DNA of 64,000 nt, from positions 496,001 through 560,000 of the forward strand of contig JALGAS010000012.1 in NCBI GenBank assembly GCA_023078685.1. The letters are read 5' to 3'. Position numbers and translations under genes: made by a program. The notes beneath the pieces were generated by a model. That model ran no database searches. It saw only the letters and a program-made list of their open reading frames with translations, and was not told the DNA's origin. This DNA is from Neopestalotiopsis rosae (Eukaryota > Ascomycota > Sordariomycetes > Amphisphaeriales > Sporocadaceae). Below, piece by piece: positions 56,424 through 64,000 of the stretch. Positions within the stretch are counted from its first letter, which is position 1. Each line of letters begins with the position of its first letter.

Positions 56424-57640
56424 GGTGCGTTCTTGTCGCCGTTGTGGTGGAAGCGCCGATAAGAAGGGCTGAAAACGGAAAGAGGGTCTGCGTATGTGGT
56501 GCTCGGCGCAGTCTGTTTTAGGTCCGTGTCATGTGAGATTATAGAGAGGATATCTCGGTTATAATTTGTATAGGGTTGTAGGAGGCTGAGTTTGGTCTGT
56601 CTGTCTTTGTTTGTTCGTCCGCCTTGTTTCTGCCCAGTAGCCTGGGTATGCGGCGCAACGGTGTAGGGACAGTGGGAGCGCTAATGATGGCAAAGGGTCT
56701 CTCTTCTCTCCTCCACACCCCTCCAAGTACGGTAGGCTTCTCTGTTTTTAGCTGCTGCCCAAAGACTTTGGGGGATCCCTTCCTCGAAAAATCGCCGCCT
56801 AATTTTGATGAAACACCCAAAATGTTCTTTAAATGTTCCGCGTCAAGACAGTAATATTATGCAAAAAGACCACCAGACCCTGAATGTTGGTTTTTGTTTA
56901 CCTTGGTGACGTATCTTGTACAAGACCCAGTCATGGGGGGTTCTTTTTGTTGGTGCTTAACGCGTGATCCGCGGCCGATAAGGCTGACCGTCTCAGCACG
57001 TGTCTCCATACATTATGGACAGGTTCCAGCGAATAATATCAATGGTGATGTTGCTGTACGACCCATCAATATGATATGGGTGATAAGATACACCACGACG
57101 TCAGAGCAAAACTGCTGAACTTGATCTGCCACTGAACTTTTCTCTTCCACTAGCCAACGACAGTGAACCGTCGGTAGGACATACAGCTCACGATTCTGGC
57201 AATGCGAGACCTGGGCTCTTCGAGAGTTGGATGAGATGCTCAAGGTCCCATCACCTAATCACTCAGACACTTGGGACTCGGGCGAGTTTAAACATTATCA
57301 CGTCCAGCGATTGCAATAAAAAATGGTAAAATATTTTCAATTTTACCACCCTATTAACCACACCATTAGATCTTTCGGTCATGTTCCCAAGATTGGTATC
57401 GAGGTCAAGGTGGTAGTTGGTATCCATAGGCGTGATCGTATTCACCGTCAACAAGGCTCAAGGTCATGATCTCATAAAGCAGACTTTCCCATTTTTTTTC
57501 TCTTTCATGAGAGGCCGCTTTAAATCACGCGGCTTACCCATAGCCACGCCAAATGCAAGCAGAAGTGAGACCTAATATGCCATTGCGGGAAGAAACCACA
57601 CGCCGTTCCATGTCCAGAGTACTCATTCTCGTCGTCGCAT
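56424..57640. other. Intergenic region between Rab18-like and eS1 genes
   Basis: 1.2 kb holding the promoter of the GTPase gene on the left and the 3' end of eS1 on the right. Frames up to 93 codons only. Nothing supported. Confidence 0.5.
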
Positions 57641-58893
57641 TTAAACCTCCTCAAGGACGCGCTCCTTGAACTCCCGCTCAATCTTCTGGCCGTCCTCGTT
57701 GGTCGTCGACTCGCCGTGCAGGGCCAGGAGGCCACCGAGGTCGAACTTGGGCGACTTCAGGAGCTTGACCTTGCGGATGTGGACCTAATCATGTATGTTA
57801 GCTAGAGAGCCTGGAAGTGATGTCGTAGATATATATCGGTATACGCACGTTCTGGAGGGGGTAGATGCCCTGGGTGGCCTTCTCGATCTCGCGACCAATG
57901 ACCTCAGGGATGAGCTTGGAGACCAGCTGCTGGAGAGTGCAGCTGGCAGCCTCACGCTGGATGATCTCGGTCATCTTCTTGCGGATGGCACGGATCTGAG
58001 ATGATGCAGCGTAGGTGGTCTTGCGGATCTGGTTGGGGCGGCGCTTGGTGAAAGCGATGGCGAAGAGGCGGAGGAGGTAGTCGTCAGAGGTCTTGATGGT
58101 GATGTTGGCCTCGATCAGGGATTGCCACTTGCGGACGAGCGAGCGGAGCTTGTCAGAGGTGAAGTCGAGACCGTGGAAGTTGGTCAGGCAGTTCTTGCCC
58201 TGGACCTCGTCGACACGGAGCTTGATCTTGCGGAAAGAGTGGTCCTCGTCCTTCTGGAGATCGGCCAGAGAGACCTCGACGATGCGGCCCTTCAGAGCAT
58301 CGTTGGCGTTCTTGAGACCGGTGGTTCTGTTGACCAGGGTCTTACCAACACTAAGAGTAGAAAGTTAGAATCAAGTCCTGCACATGTTTCCCAAATCGGG
58401 TATTGTAGAGGCGGTCATACTCTCTGATGTTGAAAGGGGCCGGTGCCTATGATATCAAGTTAGCCTTATTATCCCACTCGCAAAAAAGTTTGTCCCATGA
58501 TCTCATGGAAACCGAATCTTGACGCACCTTCAGGGAGTACCAGTCCTTGCGGGCGAAGGGGTCCTGGGTCTTCTTCTTGAGACCCTTCTTGCCCTTGGAC
58601 AATCTCTTGTTCCTAATTGATGCCAGTGATTAGCATCCAAGTTTTTGCGTTCCCCAATCCACACAGACCAAACAGCGACAATGGGACGGCGGGCGAAGAT
58701 GAGGACAGCGGTTTGCGATTCGTGCAAGCTCGAAACTGTGATCGCGTCTTGTTGCCTTTTTGAGGTCGCGATATTTGGCAAAAGGCAACATCGAGGGAAT
58801 TGCGTATTTGGGATTTCTTCTTCCCGCCGTCCAGTGTCTCTCTGCAGGTTGTGCTGAAAAAATGCGATCGTGTACTCACTTTCCAACAGCCAT
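57641..58893 (-). CDS. RPS1: Small-subunit ribosomal protein eS1 (S3a/Rps1)
   Basis: Five exons (58893-58880, 58612-58528, 58446-58421, 58350-57849, 57784-57641) encode 256 residues, the normal size. The first exon is 14 nt (MAVGK split) and the first intron is 267 bp, a pattern common in fungal ribosomal-protein genes. Diagnostic segments are [74 protein letters not shown] and the end KEIP-type region [20 protein letters not shown]. eS1 sits on the 40S platform near the mRNA exit and contacts initiation factors. The gene is intact and its codon use is the biased one of a highly expressed gene. Confidence 0.96.
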
Positions 58894-60334
58894 GATTGCG
58901 AGCAGTCGATTAGCAGCGCAATATCTGGAAAAGTCGAGTTGGTTGAAAAGAGCCGGTTGGTGGTGGTTGGACTTTTCGAAGGAGGGTCAAGTCAAATCTC
59001 CAGGCCAGGTCGAAATTGTGAATTTTCTTGGAGCGGGCGGCTCTGTGGGCTAGGCTTAGGTGAACTAGAATTGGATCAGGGCCGGGGTTTAGCCGCACGT
59101 GCCAGTCAACAAAACTTTTTTTTGCGCGTCCACAGAAGGGTCGGACCCGACAGCTTCTGCCAGCTGGCGGCCGCCACAATCCTTTCCCACCAGCGAAATG
59201 TGCCAGCATTCAGTGCCACACATGCTGCCTCGATGCACTAACATTGCTAGTATGACGCTGTACCTTTGCCTCAGTGGAAATAGCCAATGACGGCCAAAGG
59301 CCTCAACTATGGATGAAGATCTCTGAATGATCGACTGCGGCTCTTCTTAAAAAGACTCAACTTGTAAGATATCCTTGTCCGAGTTCCGACTGGATGCATT
59401 AGGCCTTCCTTATTCTTAGTATAATCCTCGGATCTGTTTCTTTCGGGACGATCATATGGTCAAACTTGGGAAACACCATATATTATCGTCAAGTGGTCGC
59501 ATCGCTCAACACTAGTACAAATATCCGCAGGCCTTTTCTTTTGGCAGGACTTATCGCCTACTTATGAGTAGCCAATACTTACTAAAATATACAAAGCACA
59601 TGTAGCCACGGCGAGTTCAAAGTATATTGTTTTAAATAATTTTATTATTTTCTTAGTTTTTTTCTTAGATATTTAAATGTTATACTATTTATGCCTAGTA
59701 GTGTGACTGGAAAATTGGCCAATTTCAATGGTCACTAGGACTTGTAATGACGGCCATGGGTTGGTCGTGGTGGTGTGTGGCCCTTCTCTTCTTCTCTTAT
59801 GATCGCCAGGATCTTGTCATCCTGGTCTGTTCTGCTTCTTGGAGCCACTCCCAGATTCCACCACAGTGATATTATGATCCTTCGCATGTCGCGCTGCGCA
59901 TGTGTGCATTAATGTCGCACAGCAACTTTCCATGCTGGCCCCTTGTGTATACCAAAAGTCAAAGTTGAAGTTGGTATCTTTGAATGTTGAGAGGCTCGAC
60001 GGCCGTATGTGATGAACGCCGTGAGCTATGCAATAAAACGCTTCCCAAAAAAGTCCAAAACTCCAAAGCTATGATGTGTCGCTAATAAACAGTCGCCGCC
60101 GAATGATCGTGCGTTGTAGTAGTTGTAGTGGTAATAGTTGTTGTTGTTATTATCGCCAGGAGTATTGATGTATTTCGTCGTCTCTCGCCAAGCGCATCAC
60201 GAGCAAAAGCTTCAAGTGAAAGTGGGAGGCAAAAGGTGGACTTCGATAAGGTGACTCGGGGAATAACAAAAGAAAAAAAAAAAGGTGTTGTGTTGTTGAA
60301 GTATTCAGTATCATTCCTTGGTAATGGATGATAC
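58894..60334. other. Upstream region of eS1 and AT-rich patch
   Basis: 1.4 kb without a supported gene. The left 200 bp form the eS1 promoter. An AT-rich, low-complexity patch at about 59625-59695 (runs of t, ttatt and aaat) stands out from the rest. Trinucleotide tgt/tag runs lie near 60113-60150. Confidence 0.5.
59625..59695. repeat. AT-rich low-complexity patch
   Basis: About 70 bp composed almost only of A and T, with repeated tta and ttt words. It is short and isolated. It carries no gene and no terminal repeats. Confidence 0.6.
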
Positions 60335-60824
60335 TCAAGGCATTTCCTTGGCATCCTCTTGTTGTTCAGCATCCCAAGCATCGAAGTTGGGAAAGCTAAA
60401 GTAGCATGCCGAATCTATATAGCACAGTCAGTATATGTAAATAGATTTAAAGGTATGTAGTCAGCATTGGAGACTTGTTGGTATAAGGCTTACATGGGTT
60501 GATGTTGCTCCTCAGCAGTTCCCTCTTCTCGGCCTCCGTAAGCCCCGCCGACTCAAAGTCCGAAGAGGAAAAACTCCGGGTCGAGTTTGGCGATGAGCTT
60601 AGCACGGCGGCATTGGAGACGGCTACACGGCTCAGGATTTCCGTGGCTCGCCTGCTAGAGTTGGGACTCGCCGTGACTCCTCTGTAGGCGCTCGAGGTTG
60701 TGATAGATGGCTCCGTAGCAGATGAGCGGAGCAGTTGAGGTCGCCGCCTGCTGCTGCTTCTGGCAGTCGGCCTGGGTGATGACTCCCTCCGGGTAAGCTG
60801 ACGCGAATCTCTTAATGAAGACAT
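60335..60824 (-). CDS. Small Ser/Arg-rich protein of unknown function
   Basis: Two exons (60824-60494, 60414-60335) encode 136 residues. The first 100 residues are dominated by Ser, Arg and Thr (SSLRDSRQLTRRESSPRPT, ARSSSRRRPQ), probably disordered and phosphorylated. A helical stretch GLTEAEKRELLRSNINP leads across the intron to YSACYFSFPNFDAWDAEQQ and an acidic end. The change from low complexity to a compact aromatic C-terminus at the splice junction supports the model. I recognise no named family. No signal peptide or membrane helix is present. Confidence 0.6.
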
Positions 60825-61187
60825 TGTATTATATGTATGTGTTTGCGTCTGTAAAGGCGTCTTGTTGTTTCGTGTGTGACCAAGTTTGTTGGTAAGAGTT
60901 GTCTTCCTTTTTATGTGACAGCTCTTGGCGCTTTTTGCTGCAAGTATTGCTCTCACGGGTAAGTGGCGATACGAGAGTATAATAGGCTTTATGTTTAAAG
61001 ACCTGCTTGTGGCTATTTCTGAGACAAAGTTTGGTTGGACAGCGAGAGATATAAACTCAAAGCTCATCTAAAGCGATGGTAAGAAAGAAGATAATGAGGA
61101 AGGTTCCATGTGTGCGTTCGAGGCTGCCATGACCCAAGGTTTATGAACGAGGGTTTAAGGTATGGACGGTCGGTCGGTACGTAGTGC

Positions 61188-61206
61188 CTGTCTGTCTGTC
61201 TGTCTG
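61188..61206. repeat. Tetranucleotide (CTGT)n microsatellite
   Basis: About four and a half perfect copies of ctgt, followed by imperfect catccc repeats around 61226-61257. Confidence 0.75.
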
Positions 61207-63140
61207 GTCGGGTCTGTCTTGTCATCAATGTCCATCCCATCCCATACCATCCCATCCTTGGTATCCGGAGACCACCCCGCTAAACCACCAGGAGAAAGCG
61301 GCGGCCAGGTACCCGCCCCAAAGAGGCGCCAGCGACGACCATTTGGCACCTCATTGATACCCATACCTCTCTGGTGCAGCACTAACAAACGTACCACGAC
61401 CTCTCGAGACAAGACTGTACCCGGGGCAGGAGATGGCATGGTGCCACATGGCAATGTCCAATAAACGGACGGGCGACGGAAGGGGTGTGGGAACGGGGCC
61501 TTGGCCCAGGGGGTAATTCCCAATAGAGCCAAAGCAACCAAAGCAGGCGAGCACACCAAAGGGCACCAAAAGGGCACCTCTGCGCGCTGTCGTGTACAAT
61601 GTTGTGTGGTGGGCATCCGGCATGTCGGGCGTACATACATACATTACACACATAAACATGGGTGTCGGTAGCAGTAGGTTACAGAGTACCTACCTACACA
61701 CTTTCAGAGACTGCTTATTGCCTGGTAGCGTACCGAATTATGTACATACCTACACTACTACTACCGTACATTATTTCACTTCACCCGTTGATCAACACCC
61801 CTACCTGATACCACCACCACTGACCACCACCCACTAATTTTGTACCTACGGTACAGGTTCCTGGCCAACCTACTGGGCTGGACGCTGTTCTGATTGAATG
61901 TCTGTCCAATGTCTTTGCTGTTGCTTGGGGTGTTACAGAGCATTGTTGGTCCAAACGGTTCCAGATCCAAGTTCCTTGTCGCATTTTCTTGTCTCTCTGC
62001 CCTGCTGACGGGTGTGACGACGACATTTTGGAAAAAGGGAACCGGCGGCGGCCTTGCATATTTTTCCCTTTTTTGCTTTATTCCCTCGCTGCCCAACCCA
62101 CTTGTGCCTTGCAATACGTACCGTCCATTCACAAGAAAGAGAGGCGGCAACCCCCGCAAGGGCTATGGAATGGCGAACTTCCATTGAAGGGTTCGAGGCA
62201 ATGGAGTGGGGCAAAAATTGAACACACGGTAGAATAGAAAGATCTCGCCCGTCTTGGACTCTGGCCATCAACCTGCTAGTCCGTCATTTCTGTACCATGG
62301 TAACTTGTTATGTCCTAGGTAGTAGGTAATCACCAACAATGGCGACGGGGAACATGGACTTTGGGCCCCGGTCTCTCGTGGCCAAACTGGGCAAAAAGAG
62401 GGCATAACCAGAAACGCTAGAGGACCATAGAGGCCCGAGTGGCAGGTTCTGGGTTTCTTTGGCATTTGGATTCGCAGCGCGGGCGGGCAGCAATCCATAA
62501 ACAAGGTCATCCTTCCGTCCGTCCACTCTTCACATACAAATCCATTGCCCGCGGTGGGTGAATCCATGATGCCATCATCGCCGACCCCGTTTTCCCCTTC
62601 GTTACCCAGTACACGACAGCAAAGTCCTTGTTGTTGTTGAGGAGTGGGAAAGGTCTCAGCTTCTGGTCCGGGCTCCCCTTTTTTGCAGTCTCGATTCCTT
62701 CCTTCGTTGCTTCCATTGCTTCCACCAAGCGTAACGACAGCATGTTTCCTTGTCATAATCCTGGACCAAAAAACGGGGAGGGGGTCACCACGAAGCTCCG
62801 ACCAACTGTAGTATACACTTAAGTATACACCTGCAGCCGAAGGGACTCCATCACTGCGCATTCACTTCGGTTCTACCTACACTAGGTCCAAAAGCACGGG
62901 TCTTTATTAACACATGGCCCCGGAGAGAGGGACAGAGAGAGAAGGGCTGACCATATTTTTTCGACTGAATACTGCTTAGCGAACTGGGCTCCGGACTACC
63001 ACAGGACTAGCTAGCTCCGTACCGTCCACAGTTGGAGACCATCACGGACTGCCTTCCGCGCCCACCGCCTCGAACGAACAAAGTACATACTGTACGGAAC
63101 GGTGTTAGTGGCCCAGAGAAGTAGCAGCATCAGCAGCAGA

Positions 63141-63164
63141 CAGCAGCAGCAGCAGCAGCAGCAG
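63141..63164. repeat. (CAG)8 trinucleotide repeat
   Basis: Eight perfect CAG units, preceded by shorter imperfect cag runs from 63123 and followed by agcaagcaagcaa. It is not inside a supported coding frame. Confidence 0.85.
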
Positions 63165-64000
63165 AAGACAAGCAAGCAAGCAAACACTTTCTTTCTTGCT
63201 GGAGCCAATGCTGCACTCAATCATCATCCTCCTCCTCCCCCAGCAGCAGGGCCCTGGACGCTTGTCTTTCTAGAACTTCCTCGAAGGCCTAATAGTCGGT
63301 CAGGAACACTGACAAAAAACGAAGGAAAGCGGATCACGAAGCAGTTTCCAGCCTAGTCGCTATGGGCACAACGCACTTCAATGCCGTCTTTGGCCTGAAT
63401 CCCTCTGCTCGTGACCAAAGTCAAGCCCAGTCCACTATCATCTTTTGACTCCTTTTTTTTTTTTATCATGTCGATTTTTTTTCTTGTTCTTTTTTTCTCA
63501 GGGCGAGCGGGGAGTAGTGGAGGAAAGGCGTTGGAGAAAGGACCCGTTTTGTTCCATTCAACAACACGAGCCGCCGGAACAAGCAACAGACCTGTCACCT
63601 TAGCACTGCTCACCGGTCCGGACGGTATTACACACTGAATACGTATGCTGCGTTGGTAAGCTCACTCACTGTCCCCTCTGGACGTTGGGGGTGGGCATTG
63701 CTGCGGGTTCGGCTGGCCTGGTAAGCAGAATTGGTCGCTATTCGTTCAAGTGTTGCTGCAAAGTCTCCAAGTCGCCGAACCAACGGGCGTCATTGCCGAC
63801 TCGCCCAGTGGTTTATCGGGGCCACGAGTAATACTCTACGTCTTTGCTCCAATAACCGAGCGTATGACAGGTGTTTGCAGTCCATTTGCGACATTTTTCC
63901 TTTTTTTCATATGACACGGCCGAGCTTCATCACGTTGAAAGAGCACTCTCGGCCTTGGCTCGTCTGGAGAGCGAGCGGATGTTCAGCTTTGCCTACCTAC

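Larger units (their letters stand above)
60825..64000. other. Gene-poor right end with simple repeats
   Basis: 3.2 kb without a supportable gene. It includes tetra- and trinucleotide repeats, many tacctacc/tacatacat words (61620-61770), and a T-rich stretch near 63450-63500. The long CT/CAG-rich right part could be the promoter and leader of a gene lying beyond the window. Confidence 0.5.

Noticed and set aside
59625..59695. AT-rich patch as a RIP-mutated transposon remnant
   Set aside because: Too short, no flanking repeats and no trace of transposon coding sequence.

Overview
The window looks like a chromosomal segment of a filamentous ascomycete (Pezizomycotina), most likely a Sordariomycete and probably Hypocreales. 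The reasons are short introns (about 50-120 bp) with GT..AG ends and CTAAC/CTGAC-like branch sites, a PTH11-type seven-helix receptor, a HET-domain gene, a NACHT NLR-like gene, a Zn2Cys6 regulator, and eukaryotic housekeeping genes (TCTP, eS1, cytosolic AspRS, Mis12/Mtw1, SUR2). The species assignment is inference. No tRNA, rRNA, transposon or CRISPR was found. I joined exons by hand: each multi-exon model keeps an open frame and a protein-level match across every junction, but no transcripts were available.

Layout. 1-15 kb: PTH11-like receptor (+), an unknown membrane protein (-), a small secreted AA1-like protein (-), kinetochore MTW1 (-) divergent from a proline-rich AIM3-like protein (+), TCTP (-), and sphinganine C4-hydroxylase SUR2 (+). 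15-24 kb is more accessory: a tandem pair of single-pass membrane proteins with a Cys-containing ectodomain, a four-repeat seed-maturation (SMP) protein with a mitochondrial-type leader, and an F-box protein. 24.7-40 kb is core: a mitochondrial PPR protein divergent from a histidine acid phosphatase, a 5 kb gene-poor stretch that includes a long CT-rich leader, the four-RRM protein Nrd1, and aspartyl-tRNA synthetase.

40.6-53 kb is an accessory island between housekeeping genes. A five-exon NLR-like gene (alpha/beta hydrolase - NACHT - C-terminal region without recognisable repeats) is transcribed away from an intact HET-domain gene across an 829 bp shared promoter, and both start codons are overlapped by short out-of-frame upstream ORFs. 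Beside them lie a 14-helix-type MFS exporter and a Zn2Cys6 regulator. The NLR/HET pair is the best candidate for an undescribed system: a split allorecognition or regulated-cell-death module.

54-64 kb: mitochondrial hydrolase IMO32, a Rab18-like GTPase, ribosomal protein eS1, a small Ser/Arg-rich protein, then about 3 kb without a supportable gene but with simple repeats.
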